64,000 nt of DNA from Flavobacterium hydrophilum (GTDB lineage: Bacteria; Bacteroidota; Bacteroidia; Flavobacteriales; Flavobacteriaceae): NCBI RefSeq assembly GCF_003202405.1, contig NZ_QJHL01000001.1, positions 868,001 to 932,000 of the forward strand. The letters run 5' to 3'. The translations under genes and the position numbers were made by a program. The notes under the pieces are model-generated. The model did no database searches, was not told where the DNA came from, and was given only the letters and a program-made list of their open reading frames with translations. Position 1 is the stretch's first letter; every line of letters starts with the position of its first letter. Positions 38,947 through 46,925 of the stretch are shown piece after piece.

Positions 38947-39825
38947 ATGGAAAACCCAAACAAAAACAACTCAAGTCTAAAGGCGGTAATCGCTGTTTTA
39001 GCAGTCCTACTAATTGGTAGTTTAGTGTATATTTTTAAACTTTCTTCTGATTCAGATGTTGTAAAAACGGAACTTACATCAACATTGACAGAAAAAGAAT
39101 CTGTAATGAAAGACCTTCAGGAATTAAAAGCAACTTATGATGCTGCTATTGCTGAAAATACTTCTATGTCAGATGAATTAATTCAGGAAAGAGATAAGGT
39201 TGTGGCTTTAATGGATGATCTGAATAAATCAAAAGGAGATGTTTCTAAATTCAAATCACAAGTTCAGGGATTGCAGACTAAAATGAAAACTTTGGTTGCT
39301 GAAAATGATGAATTAAAAAAACAAAATGGTGTTTTAACGGTTCAAAGAGACAGTACAATTGTTGTATTGGGAGAGTCTAAAAAATTCAATGAAGTTTTAG
39401 TTGGTCAAAACGAGGCTTTGTCTAAAACTGTTGAAAAAGGTTCTAAATTATCTGTTTTAAATACAAAAACAGCAGCTTACAAATTAAGAAGTTCAGGTAA
39501 ACAAATTGAAACAGATAAGGCAAGTCGTGCTGATGTTTTGAAAGTTAGTTTTACTATTGCTGAAAATCAAATTGCAAAGTCGGGAGATAAAACGTATTAT
39601 GTACAGGTTATCGACGCTAAAAACAATGTATTAGGAGATAAGAAAACAGAAAGTTTTGGCGATAAGTCATTAACTTATAGTTTTAAAACGACTGTACAAT
39701 ACGAGAACAAAACAGTGAATGTTTCTGAGGATTTACCTGGTAAAGATTTTGAAAAAGGAACTTACTTTATCAATGTTTTTGATAATGATGAGTTGGTTTC
39801 TAAAACTAGCTTTTCTCTAAGATAA
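38947..39825 (+). CDS. Membrane-anchored coiled-coil protein of unknown function
   Basis: The ATG at 38947 is preferred over a TTG at 38923, since it gives MENPNKNNSSLKAVIAV just before one membrane helix (about 10-30). Residues 45-165 form a long heptad-rich coiled coil (Glu/Lys/Leu-rich, ELKATYDAAIAENTSMSDEL). Residues 185-292 are a beta-rich C-terminal domain ending FDNDELVSKTSFSLR. It looks like a periplasmic coiled-coil spacer with a globular head. I recognise no family with certainty. It is monocistronic and convergent with hutI. Confidence 0.75.
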   Translation: MENPNKNNSSLKAVIAVLAVLLIGSLVYIFKLSSDSDVVKTELTSTLTEKESVMKDLQELKATYDAAIAENTSMSDELIQERDKVVALMDDLNKSKGDVSKFKSQVQGLQTKMKTLVAENDELKKQNGVLTVQRDSTIVVLGESKKFNEVLVGQNEALSKTVEKGSKLSVLNTKTAAYKLRSSGKQIETDKASRADVLKVSFTIAENQIAKSGDKTYYVQVIDAKNNVLGDKKTESFGDKSLTYSFKTTVQYENKTVNVSEDLPGKDFEKGTYFINVFDNDELVSKTSFSLR

Positions 39826-39844
39826 AAAGAGAAATTTAGAAGAT

Positions 39845-39877
39845 AAAAAAAGAGGAGTGTAAAGCTCCTCTTTTTTT
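39845..39877. terminator. Bidirectional terminator between the coiled-coil gene and hutI
   Basis: A 13-bp perfect stem (AAAAAAAGAGGAG with CTCCTCTTTTTTT) and 7-nt loop. The hutI stop codon (39876-39878) is at its right edge. Confidence 0.92.
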
Positions 39878-41114
39878 ATGCTAAAAGTTTACCTTCAATT
39901 ATTACGCTTTCGATTAAGTTGCTTCCAAAAGCGTATGGAATCTGATAATAGGACGAAATAGGTTTTGAGATAATTAAATTAGCTTTTTTTCCTTTTGTAA
40001 TGCTCCCGTGAGTTTTTGAAACTCCCATAGCATATGCACCGTTTATCGTAGCTGCGTTAATGGCTTCTTCAGGAGTCATTTTCATTTTGATACAAGCTGT
40101 TGCCACAACAAAATTCATATTTCCGGATGGTGTAGAGCCGGGGTTAAAATCTGTAGCTAATGCAAGTGGAAGACCTGCTTTGATCATTTCGCGTGCAGGT
40201 GTGTACGGAATGCTTAAAAAATAGGAGCATGATGGCAAAGCGACCGGCATCGTTTCGGAGTCTTTTAAGGCTTCAATATCTTCAATATTCATGATTTCAA
40301 GATGATCGACAGAAAGGGCTTTAAATTTAACGCCAGACTGGATTCCGCCAATAGAATTAAACTGATTCACATGAATTTTTGGCTTTAAGCCGAATTGAAT
40401 TCCGGCTTCCATAATTTTCTCAGTTTCTTCGACTGAGAAATAACCGCTTTCGCAAAATACATCGATATAATCTGCCAGTTTGTTTTTTGAAATCTCAGGA
40501 AGCATTTTGGTAATAATTTCCTCGATATAACCTGCTTTGTTTTCTTTATAATGCAGCGGAAAAGCATGTGCGCCTAAAAAAGTAGCTTTTATGGCAACCG
40601 GATAATTTTCTGCTAATTTTTTAATGACACGAAGCATTTTTAATTCTCCTTCGACAGTAAGTCCGTAACCTGATTTTATTTCAATTGCTCCGGTTCCCAA
40701 ATTCATCACTTCTTCTAAACGTAACCTCGACTGCTCGTAGATTTCTTCTTCTGAAGTTTCGTTTAATTTTTTAGCAGAATTTAAAATTCCACCGCCACGA
40801 TTCGCAATTTCTTCATATGAAAATCCATTAATTCGGTCTACGAATTCCTGCTCGCGATTTCCTGCGTAAACAATATGTGTGTGACTGTCACACCAGGTAG
40901 GTAAAACGATTCTTCCGCTTGCGTCGATAATTTTATCAGCCGTAATTTCAGGAAGATTTTCCATAGCACCAAAATCTGCAATCAAATTGTCTTTTAAGAT
41001 TAAAAAAGCATTTTTTATGGTGGGAAGAATAGCCATTTCGGGTCCGGAAACTTTATAAACAGGAGTTTCCCGAACCTGAAGCAGTTCTTTTATGTTGATG
41101 ATAAGAGTTGTCAT
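39876..41114 (-). CDS. hutI: Imidazolonepropionase HutI
   Basis: The 412-residue amidohydrolase has the family metal motif DSHTHIVYAG, the substrate region RGGGILNSAKKL, the GAHAFPLHYK segment with a metal His, and VDHLEIMN followed by LATDFNPGSTPSGNMN with the catalytic Asp. It hydrolyses imidazolone-5-propionate to N-formimidoyl-glutamate, the third step of histidine degradation. Its product is the substrate of the HutG-like enzyme encoded at 37805. A long hairpin lies just upstream. Confidence 0.95.
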   Translation of the reverse strand: MTTLIINIKELLQVRETPVYKVSGPEMAILPTIKNAFLILKDNLIADFGAMENLPEITADKIIDASGRIVLPTWCDSHTHIVYAGNREQEFVDRINGFSYEEIANRGGGILNSAKKLNETSEEEIYEQSRLRLEEVMNLGTGAIEIKSGYGLTVEGELKMLRVIKKLAENYPVAIKATFLGAHAFPLHYKENKAGYIEEIITKMLPEISKNKLADYIDVFCESGYFSVEETEKIMEAGIQFGLKPKIHVNQFNSIGGIQSGVKFKALSVDHLEIMNIEDIEALKDSETMPVALPSCSYFLSIPYTPAREMIKAGLPLALATDFNPGSTPSGNMNFVVATACIKMKMTPEEAINAATINGAYAMGVSKTHGSITKGKKANLIISKPISSYYQIPYAFGSNLIESVIIEGKLLA

Positions 41115-41135
41115 TGTATAAATTTAATGAAATTA

Positions 41136-41195
41136 AAAACACGAATTTCACAAACGTCACTTTGTAATTAGTGAAATCTGTGAAATTCGTGTTTT
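41136..41195. repeat. 17-bp perfect inverted repeat between the cyclotransferase gene and hutI
   Basis: Arms 41136-41152 and 41179-41195 are exact complements (ACACGAATTTCACA and TGTGAAATTCGTGT cores). Inside is a second TCACT/AGTGA pair, so the whole can fold into a long stem. On the minus strand it ends in GTTTTTAATTT, so it can terminate the cyclotransferase gene. The repetitive GAATTTCAC wording suggests a dispersed element. Confidence 0.75.
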
Positions 41196-41214
41196 AGATT
41201 ATTTTTTGTCTGAT

Positions 41215-42270
41215 TTATTCAGAAACTGTTATTTCAAATATTTTCTCCCAGTTTTTTCCTGTAACAAAAATAGTTTTGGTTTTTGGGTTATAAGCAATTC
41301 CGTTTAAAACATCATCAGTAGTGATTTTACTGCTCATGTTCTTGCGCAGATCAGTCATGTTTAAAATGCCTTCAACAGCTCCAGAAGTTGGATTTACAAC
41401 CGCTATTGCATCTTTTTGCCATACGTTTACATAAAATTTCCCGTTTATCAATTCTAATTCGTTAATGGCTTTTATTTTTGAAGTTCCCGAATAAACATTG
41501 ATGTAATCAATCAGTTTTTGAGTAACCGGATCCATTTTCCAGATTTTTTCAGTTCCGTCAGAACGGTAAATATATTTTCCGTCATTAGTCATTCCCCAAC
41601 CTTCAATTTCTTTGTCATATGTGAATGATTTTTCTAATTTTAAAGTTTTGGCATCATAAATAAAACCTGTCTTTTCCTGCCACGTTAATTGATATAATTT
41701 TCCGTCTAGAATCGTAATTCCTTCCCCAAAATATTTTTTATCAAGATCAACCTGTTTAAAAACTTTTCCTGTTTTGTAGTCGTATTTTCTGATGTAAGAA
41801 GTGCCTTTTTGTCCGGTACTTTCATATAAAGTATCGTTGTGAAATTCCAAACCTTCATTAAATGAAGCCACGTCATGAGGAAAAGTATTGATAATTTTGT
41901 ACTTTAATAATTTAGGATTCACATTTGAAACCAGTTCAACTCTTTTTGTAGCATCAGATGAATCACTGCCAAAATAAACAGTTGCTTTTAGGTATTGATA
42001 TCCTAATTTTTGTTCTTTTAATTCAAATTTGAATTTTTCTGCACCTTTCGTACTTCCGACTTTTTTATCGTTTACAAAGTAGGCAATGCTGTCGATTTCT
42101 TTCGATTTTGGATTTAAAACACTGATAGAAATGGCTTCCTGTGGCAAAAAATGGGCAGGAAAAGCGGAATCATCTATAGTAAATAAAGAATTTTCACCTT
42201 TATTTTTATCTCCGCAGCCAATTAATGTGATTCCTAATAAAATGGCAGTTAGGAAGTTATGTTTTTTCAT
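41215..42270 (-). CDS. Glutaminyl-peptide cyclotransferase-like lipoprotein
   Basis: The 351-residue protein has a lipoprotein signal (FLTAILLGITLIG then Cys19). A small N-terminal domain (about 30-125, Ig-like) precedes a glutamine cyclotransferase five-bladed propeller (about 130-350). Propeller landmarks are FPHDVASFNEGLEF, ESTGQKGTSYIRK, the FGEGITIL segment, and VLNGIAYNPKTKTIFVTGKNW. Plant-type cyclotransferases convert N-terminal Gln to pyroglutamate; in this phylum that may protect exported proteins whose mature ends begin with Gln. Several exported proteins in this window have Gln right after the signal cleavage site. Confidence 0.88.
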   Translation of the reverse strand: MKKHNFLTAILLGITLIGCGDKNKGENSLFTIDDSAFPAHFLPQEAISISVLNPKSKEIDSIAYFVNDKKVGSTKGAEKFKFELKEQKLGYQYLKATVYFGSDSSDATKRVELVSNVNPKLLKYKIINTFPHDVASFNEGLEFHNDTLYESTGQKGTSYIRKYDYKTGKVFKQVDLDKKYFGEGITILDGKLYQLTWQEKTGFIYDAKTLKLEKSFTYDKEIEGWGMTNDGKYIYRSDGTEKIWKMDPVTQKLIDYINVYSGTSKIKAINELELINGKFYVNVWQKDAIAVVNPTSGAVEGILNMTDLRKNMSSKITTDDVLNGIAYNPKTKTIFVTGKNWEKIFEITVSE

Positions 42271-42325
42271 AGTTTAAAATTTGAATAGTCCAATATACAA
42301 CGATATTTTTATAGCAACAAAGCTC

Positions 42326-42355
42326 TTGCAAAAATATAAAAAGATTGTATATTTG
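42326..42355 (+). promoter_or_regulatory. Promoter of the SRP RNA gene
   Basis: TTG at 42326-42328, a 19-nt spacer, then TATATTTG at 42348-42355. This is a full match to the Bacteroidota consensus TTG-N(17-23)-TAnnTTTG. The RNA begins about 5 nt downstream. Confidence 0.85.
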
Positions 42356-42359
42356 CATC

Positions 42360-42452
42360 GGCAAGTCCTACACGACCAGCTCCTGCAGACTCCCCCAGGA
42401 TGGGAACATAGCAAGGGTACGTGGTTGAGCGGTGCGATGTAGGTCGCTTGCC
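42360..42452 (+). ncRNA. ffs: Signal recognition particle 4.5S RNA (small bacterial type)
   Basis: The 93-nt sequence closes on itself: GGCAAG at the 5' end pairs with CTTGCC at the 3' end, and CCTACA pairs with TGTAGG inside it. The apical part has the conserved SRP helix 8 elements CCCCCAGG, GGGAAC and AGCAAGGGTA, which form the Ffh-binding site. A consensus promoter lies directly upstream and a T-rich run (42453-42467) directly downstream. It guides membrane and secreted proteins to the translocon with Ffh and FtsY, which are not in the window. Confidence 0.93.
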
Positions 42453-42486
42453 ATTTTTTTTATTTTTAGAATTTATACAAAAGTAG

Positions 42487-42510
42487 TCTTCCTTCGGGAG
42501 GATTTTTTTA
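42487..42510 (+). terminator. UUCG-loop terminator downstream of ffs
   Basis: TCTTCC and GGAGGA pair around a TTCG tetraloop and are followed by TTTTTTTATTTTT. It lies 35 nt after the SRP RNA and may act as its backup terminator. Confidence 0.8.
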
Positions 42511-42630
42511 TTTTTGGACCTTTCAGGAGTTAGAAGTTATAGGTGAGAGGTTAGAAGCTTTTAATCCATACATCAATTCTGCTCATTGATAGCCACGTTC
42601 AACTTATAACATTTAACATCTAACTTCAAA

Positions 42631-43434
42631 ATGAGTAAAGTCGTTTTAATTACAGGAGGATCCTCAGGGATTGGAAAATCAATTGGAGAATTTTTACATC
42701 AAAAAGGTTTCGTTGTTTACGGAACAAGCCGGAATCCTGAAAAAGTTTTAAATTCTGTTTTTCCGCTTGTGGCTTTGGATGTTCGAAATGCAGAATCAAT
42801 TAAAACTGCTGTTGCTAAAATCATAGAAACTTCAGGAAGGTTAGACGTTGTAATTAACAATGCAGGTGTAGGAATTACGGGGCCTTTGGAAGAAATTCCG
42901 ATGGAGGAAATCAAGAATAATTTTGAGACCAATTTTTTTGGACCTATTGAAGTGATGAAAGCAGTTTTACCACAAATGCGTGTACAAAAATCAGGTTTGA
43001 TTATCAATATCACTTCGATAGCAGCTTATATGGGCTTGCCTTATCGAAGCGTTTACTCAGCGTCAAAAGGAGCTTTGGAATTGATTACGGAAGCATTGCG
43101 TATGGAAGTAAAGCAATTTGGTATTGAAATTACTAATGTTGCGCCAGGAGATTTCGCTACGAATATTGCTTCAGGACGTTTTCATGCTCCGGTTATTAAA
43201 GGATCGGCTTATGAAAAAGTATATGGTGACACGCTTGCGACAATGAATGAGCATGTTGATTCCGGAAGTAATCCAAATGAAATGGCCGAAGCTGTTTATA
43301 AAATCATGCAGCAAAAAAGTCCAAAAGTGCATTATAAAGTGGGCATTTTTATGCAGAAATTTTCAATTGTTTTAAAACGTGTGCTTCCAGATAAGGTGTA
43401 TGAAAAAATGCTGATGAATCATTATAAATTATAA
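42631..43434 (+). CDS. Short-chain dehydrogenase/reductase
   Basis: This 267-residue classical SDR has the cofactor loop TGGSSGIGKSIGEF, the NNAGVG motif, and the active site Ser with YSASKGALEL (Tyr-x-x-x-Lys). The Arg-rich YGTSRNPEK after beta-2 suggests NADPH preference. The C-terminal region (KVGIFMQKFSIVLKRVLPD) is similar to SDRs acting on hydrophobic substrates. The substrate is unknown. The next small gene starts 3 nt after the stop, so they are co-transcribed. Confidence 0.9.
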   Translation: MSKVVLITGGSSGIGKSIGEFLHQKGFVVYGTSRNPEKVLNSVFPLVALDVRNAESIKTAVAKIIETSGRLDVVINNAGVGITGPLEEIPMEEIKNNFETNFFGPIEVMKAVLPQMRVQKSGLIINITSIAAYMGLPYRSVYSASKGALELITEALRMEVKQFGIEITNVAPGDFATNIASGRFHAPVIKGSAYEKVYGDTLATMNEHVDSGSNPNEMAEAVYKIMQQKSPKVHYKVGIFMQKFSIVLKRVLPDKVYEKMLMNHYKL

Positions 43435-43437
43435 ATT

Positions 43438-43638
43438 ATGCAGAAGGTTACAGAATTATTACCTGCTATTTTTGCCATTTTAGTTTTTGTTGTTATTTGG
43501 TTTGTAATTCGAAGAATATTAGGTTCCATAAGTGATAAAATCAATAATTCTGAAGTTTATAAAGAAGATACTTTAAGGGTTTTAGAAGAAATTAGAGATG
43601 AATTGAAAGAATTGAACAAAAACAATTCTTCTAAGTAA
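43438..43638 (+). CDS. Small single-pass membrane protein
   Basis: The 66-residue protein has one N-terminal membrane helix (LLPAIFAILVFVVIWFVI), a basic turn (RRILGS), then an acidic-basic amphipathic helix (TLRVLEEIRDELKELNK) with heptad spacing. It could be an adaptor or anchor, possibly oligomeric through the C-terminal helix. It starts 3 nt after the SDR stop, suggesting translational coupling. No known family is recognised. Confidence 0.7.
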   Translation: MQKVTELLPAIFAILVFVVIWFVIRRILGSISDKINNSEVYKEDTLRVLEEIRDELKELNKNNSSK

Positions 43639-43648
43639 TTTTAAATTG

Positions 43649-43656
43649 TAATTTTG
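43649..43656 (+). promoter_or_regulatory. Candidate -7 element for the fsa leader
   Basis: TAATTTTG matches TAnnTTTG. A start about 6-7 nt downstream would put the palindromic element at 43667 at the very 5' end of the fsa transcript. No TTG is found at the usual spacing. Confidence 0.45.
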
Positions 43657-43666
43657 CACCGGTTTT

Positions 43667-43748
43667 GCGTGAGGGATAGAGGTGATATCCTTTTGTGGAG
43701 TGAAACGGAGCAAAAGATAAAGCCGAAAGCCCGACCCTTGGGGCACGC
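43667..43748 (+). ncRNA. Candidate structured leader RNA/palindromic element upstream of fsa
   Basis: GCGTG at 43667 pairs with CACGC ending at 43748. Inside, ATCCTTTTG can pair with CAAAAGAT around an ACGG-containing loop, and GGG/CCC pairs are possible. GC content is far above the flanks. The 3' half (AAAAGATAAAGCCGAAAGC) resembles the palindrome arm at 30403 (AAAAGATATAACGGACAGC). It may be a member of the flavobacterial Flavo-1-like RNA class or a REP-like repeat; this is from memory and unchecked. It ends 33 nt before the fsa start codon. Confidence 0.5.
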
Positions 43749-43781
43749 CCAGATTATGAACACAATTAAATAAATATAATT

Positions 43782-44438
43782 ATGAAATTTTTTATTGATA
43801 CAGCTAATTTAGCTCAGATTAAAGAAGCACAGGCATTAGGTGTTTTGGATGGTGTAACAACAAACCCGTCTTTGATGGCAAAAGAAGGAATTACAGGGAA
43901 AAACAATATTTTGAAACATTATGTTGATATCTGTAATCTTGTTGATGGTGATGTAAGTGCTGAAGTAAATGCGCTGGATTTTGAAGGAATGGTGAAAGAA
44001 GGTGAGGAATTAGCTGAATTACATGATCAAATAGTAGTAAAATTGCCTATGACAAAAGAAGGGGTGATGGCTGCAAAATATTTTTCTGATAAAGGAATTA
44101 AAACAAACGTAACACTTGTGTTTTCTGCAGGTCAGGCTTTATTGGCTGCAAAAGCGGGAGCGACTTATGTTTCGCCTTTTATTGGTCGTTTGGATGATGT
44201 TTCTACAGACGGATTGAACCTAATTCAGGAAATTAGAGAAATCTATGATAACTACGGATACGAAACTCAAATTTTGGCAGCTTCTGTTCGCCATACGATG
44301 CATATCGTAAACTGTGCTAAAATTGGTGCTGATGTTATGACCGGACCTCTTTCTGCGATTTACGGTTTATTGAAACACCCTTTGACAGATATTGGATTGG
44401 CTCAGTTTGTAGCTGATTTTGAAAAAGGTAACAAATAG
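43782..44438 (+). CDS. fsa: Transaldolase-like protein, fructose-6-phosphate aldolase type
   Basis: The 218-residue protein is the short TalC/FSA form. Motifs are [40 protein letters not shown] with the Schiff-base Lys87, [14 protein letters not shown] and [11 protein letters not shown]. Members either exchange dihydroxyacetone units (transaldolase) or split fructose-6-phosphate; the two activities cannot be separated confidently from this sequence. The leader contains a structured element. Two strong terminators follow. Confidence 0.88.
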   Translation: MKFFIDTANLAQIKEAQALGVLDGVTTNPSLMAKEGITGKNNILKHYVDICNLVDGDVSAEVNALDFEGMVKEGEELAELHDQIVVKLPMTKEGVMAAKYFSDKGIKTNVTLVFSAGQALLAAKAGATYVSPFIGRLDDVSTDGLNLIQEIREIYDNYGYETQILAASVRHTMHIVNCAKIGADVMTGPLSAIYGLLKHPLTDIGLAQFVADFEKGNK

Positions 44439-44460
44439 TTTACTTTAAAAATAAATAGTT

Positions 44461-44497
44461 AAAAATCGTTATTTTCATTAGAAGATGACGATTTTTT
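44461..44497 (+). terminator. First hairpin after fsa
   Basis: AAAAATCGT pairs with ACGATTTTT across a longer loop that holds a short TCAT/ATGA pair; a T run follows. It lies 22 nt after the fsa stop. Confidence 0.65.
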
Positions 44498-44520
44498 TAT
44501 TTGATAACTTTTAAACGAAT

Positions 44521-44564
44521 AAAAAAATCCGTTTTACTTTTGTGGAAGTAAAACGGATTTTTTT
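44521..44564. terminator. Strong bidirectional terminator between fsa and the MFS gene
   Basis: Arms 44521-44539 and 44546-44564 form a perfect 19-bp stem (core ATCCGTTTTACTT) with a 6-nt loop, flanked by A7 and T7. It can end both convergent genes. Confidence 0.93.
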
Positions 44565-44584
44565 ATGTTTCGAAGAACGGATTT

Positions 44585-46054
44585 TTAGTGTCCTCCGCCT
44601 TCACTTATTACATGGCTAATACCTTGTTTTTTTAGTATTTTAGGGCAGTAAAAGCCGTAAAACGCCAGATAAGCAAAACCAATAAGCGGTACTATATAAG
44701 AAAAATGTGTATACGTGATTCCTAATATTCCTTCCGGATGTGTTGCGTCTAAATCACAGATGCTTCCCTGAACCAATGGGATAACTCCTCCTCCAAGAAT
44801 CATCATAATTAAGAAAGAAGAAGCTTTTCCTGTATTTTTTCCTAATCCTGCGATCGCTAAATCGAAGATTGAAGGCCACATGATAGATAAGAATAATCCG
44901 CCTGAGATGAAGAAGAATTTAGCAATTTCTGGGTTTGGCCAAAATAAACCTAATACCATCATTAATAAACCTGAAACTCCGAAAAGCATTAATGTTTTTC
45001 CGGCATTTTTTCCTCCAATAAAACTTACTCCAATGAATAATAAAATCCAGATTGGGTAAATGTAGAATGAAGAAACATCGTGTGCCGCAAAAATATTAGC
45101 GCCAATAATTACACCAAAAGCAAGTGCCGGCACTATAAATTTAAGAGCTGTGTTTACTAGGTTTGATGTGTTGAAAACGTTTACACCACCATTCCAACGA
45201 CCAATCATTAAACTTCCCCAGTATAATGCGATAAATGGAGCGATAGCATCTTCTAATACGTTTCCGAATTCTGCTGTGTGAAGCAATGCAGGTAAGTTAC
45301 TGATAATGGTAACCTCTGTTCCAACATAAATAAAGATTCCTAACATTCCTAAGTATAATTGAGGATAGTCAAGGATATTGAATTTTGAATGCGCCACTTT
45401 TACTTCTTCTTCATCTACTTTTGCCGGGTCTTCGATTTTAGAAAAATTCATAAAAACGGCCACGATGATAAAGGCAAGACCTAATATAATAAATGGTAAT
45501 TTGATATCTTCAAGAGAAAGGTTTGTTTTTTTATTGTCTCCCATTCCAAATAAGGCGATTCCTAATAAGATTGCCCCAATTGTTGTTCCGAAAGAATTTA
45601 TACCTCCTGCTAATGTTAAACGGTGAGCTCCGGTGTCAGGGCTTCCCATTTTAATTGCTAGGGGATTGGCAACAATTTGTTGGATAGAAAAACCTAATCC
45701 TACAGTAAATAAAGCTGTTAAGAAGAAAGGAAAGCTAGCCATTGTAGCTGCTGGAACAAATAAAAATGAACCAGCTGCAGATAGAAGTAAGCCGGCAGAA
45801 AGTGTTTTTTTGTATCCGAATTTTTGTAAAACATCTGATTTTAGAGAAACCAAAAAGAAGATAATTGATCCTACAAAATAGGCGGCATAAAATGCCCAGG
45901 CTACTAATTGTGACTGAACCTGTGATAAAGTAAATACTTTTTTGAATACGGGAATCAGGATATCATTGGCAGAACCAACAAAACCCCAAAAGAAAAAGAC
46001 AATTATCAAAGAAATAAATTGTCCCCACTTGGTTTGTACATTTTCTGAATTCAT
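44585..46054 (-). CDS. MFS sugar transporter, probable N-acetylglucosamine permease
   Basis: The start at 46054 (MNSENVQTKWGQF) is preferred; a longer frame to 46141 adds a poly-Lys leader unlike the family. The protein is about 489 residues with 12 predicted membrane helices. FHS-type features include SANDILIPVFKKVF after helix 1 and the duplicated GWGG/GRWNGG-like loop. Its position beside the chitin regulator and SusCD genes suggests it carries GlcNAc or chitobiose from periplasm to cytoplasm, as proposed for the matching F. johnsoniae gene. The promoter region carries a GTTTGTATAA string (minus strand, 46156-46165) also seen upstream of nagB. Confidence 0.85.
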   Translation of the reverse strand: MNSENVQTKWGQFISLIIVFFFWGFVGSANDILIPVFKKVFTLSQVQSQLVAWAFYAAYFVGSIIFFLVSLKSDVLQKFGYKKTLSAGLLLSAAGSFLFVPAATMASFPFFLTALFTVGLGFSIQQIVANPLAIKMGSPDTGAHRLTLAGGINSFGTTIGAILLGIALFGMGDNKKTNLSLEDIKLPFIILGLAFIIVAVFMNFSKIEDPAKVDEEEVKVAHSKFNILDYPQLYLGMLGIFIYVGTEVTIISNLPALLHTAEFGNVLEDAIAPFIALYWGSLMIGRWNGGVNVFNTSNLVNTALKFIVPALAFGVIIGANIFAAHDVSSFYIYPIWILLFIGVSFIGGKNAGKTLMLFGVSGLLMMVLGLFWPNPEIAKFFFISGGLFLSIMWPSIFDLAIAGLGKNTGKASSFLIMMILGGGVIPLVQGSICDLDATHPEGILGITYTHFSYIVPLIGFAYLAFYGFYCPKILKKQGISHVISEGGGH

Positions 46055-46223
46055 GGGTAATAAAGTTTTTTTTAGTTTTTTTAGTGGTTTTAAAGTGGTA
46101 AATATATTTGTTACAACTTTTAAAAAAAAATAAAAAAGCATAAAAAATGCAGAAATTATACAAACAACATAATTTATTCAACAATGTGTTGTTATTTTGG
46201 AAATAACGATATCGATTTAGTGA

Positions 46224-46925
46224 TTATTCCAAAATTTTGTTTTTCACATCTTTGCTATAATTTCTTCCTATTGGAATAGTGTAAGATAGAATCTGAATTC
46301 TGTTACCTTCAATTGATTTAACTTTGTTAAGCGCAATAACATAGGATTTATGAATACGCATAAATTTATCATTAGGCAATTCTTCGGATTGGGATGTTAG
46401 TGATTTATGGGTGATGTAAGTTTTATCGGGAGTAACAATTTTGATGTATTCTTTCATTCCTTCGACAAACAGAATTTCTTCAATATTAATTTTTACCATT
46501 TTTTTATCGACTTTGATAAAAATATGCGAATCGCCTTTCGCAGCTTCTGTTTTAATATTGTTCTTTAAATTGTATTCGGTAGTAATTTTGTTAATGCATT
46601 TAATGAATCTTGGTAACGGAATTGGTTTTACCAGATAATCTAAAACATCAAGATCGTAGCTTTCGGCGGCAAATTCCCTAAAAGCGGTTGTGATGATGAC
46701 TTTTGTTTTGTTTTCTATTAGACTAATTAATTCAAAACCGGTCATCATGGGCATGTTAATGTCTAAAAAAACTGCATCAACAGGTGTACTGTTTATAAAA
46801 TCTAATGCTTCTAAAGAATTATTGAATGTACCAATAACCTCAAAGTCGGTAAAATTGGTAAAGTAATTTTGTAAAACTTTAATCGCTAAAGGTTCATCGT
46901 CGATTAATAAGCATTTAATCTTCAT
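46224..46925 (-). CDS. LytTR-family response regulator of the chitin locus
   Basis: The 233-residue protein has a receiver domain (1-118) with acidic pocket Asp9/Asp10, phosphoacceptor Asp55 (FLDINMPMMTG), conserved Thr in ITTAF and Lys in YLVKP. A LytTR DNA-binding domain (about 135-230) includes ILFVEGMKEYIKIV and FMRIHKSYVIALNKV. It is expected to bind paired direct repeats upstream of target genes; candidate sites are at 48110 and 54136. Its start overlaps the 3' end of the kinase gene by 11 nt, so the pair is translationally coupled. Confidence 0.92.
   Translation of the reverse strand: MKIKCLLIDDEPLAIKVLQNYFTNFTDFEVIGTFNNSLEALDFINSTPVDAVFLDINMPMMTGFELISLIENKTKVIITTAFREFAAESYDLDVLDYLVKPIPLPRFIKCINKITTEYNLKNNIKTEAAKGDSHIFIKVDKKMVKINIEEILFVEGMKEYIKIVTPDKTYITHKSLTSQSEELPNDKFMRIHKSYVIALNKVKSIEGNRIQILSYTIPIGRNYSKDVKNKILE

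Noticed and set aside
42520..42625. Repeated TTAGAAG/TCTAACTTC wording before the SDR gene
   Set aside because: Short imperfect similarity in AT-rich DNA, with no stable stem or spacing pattern.
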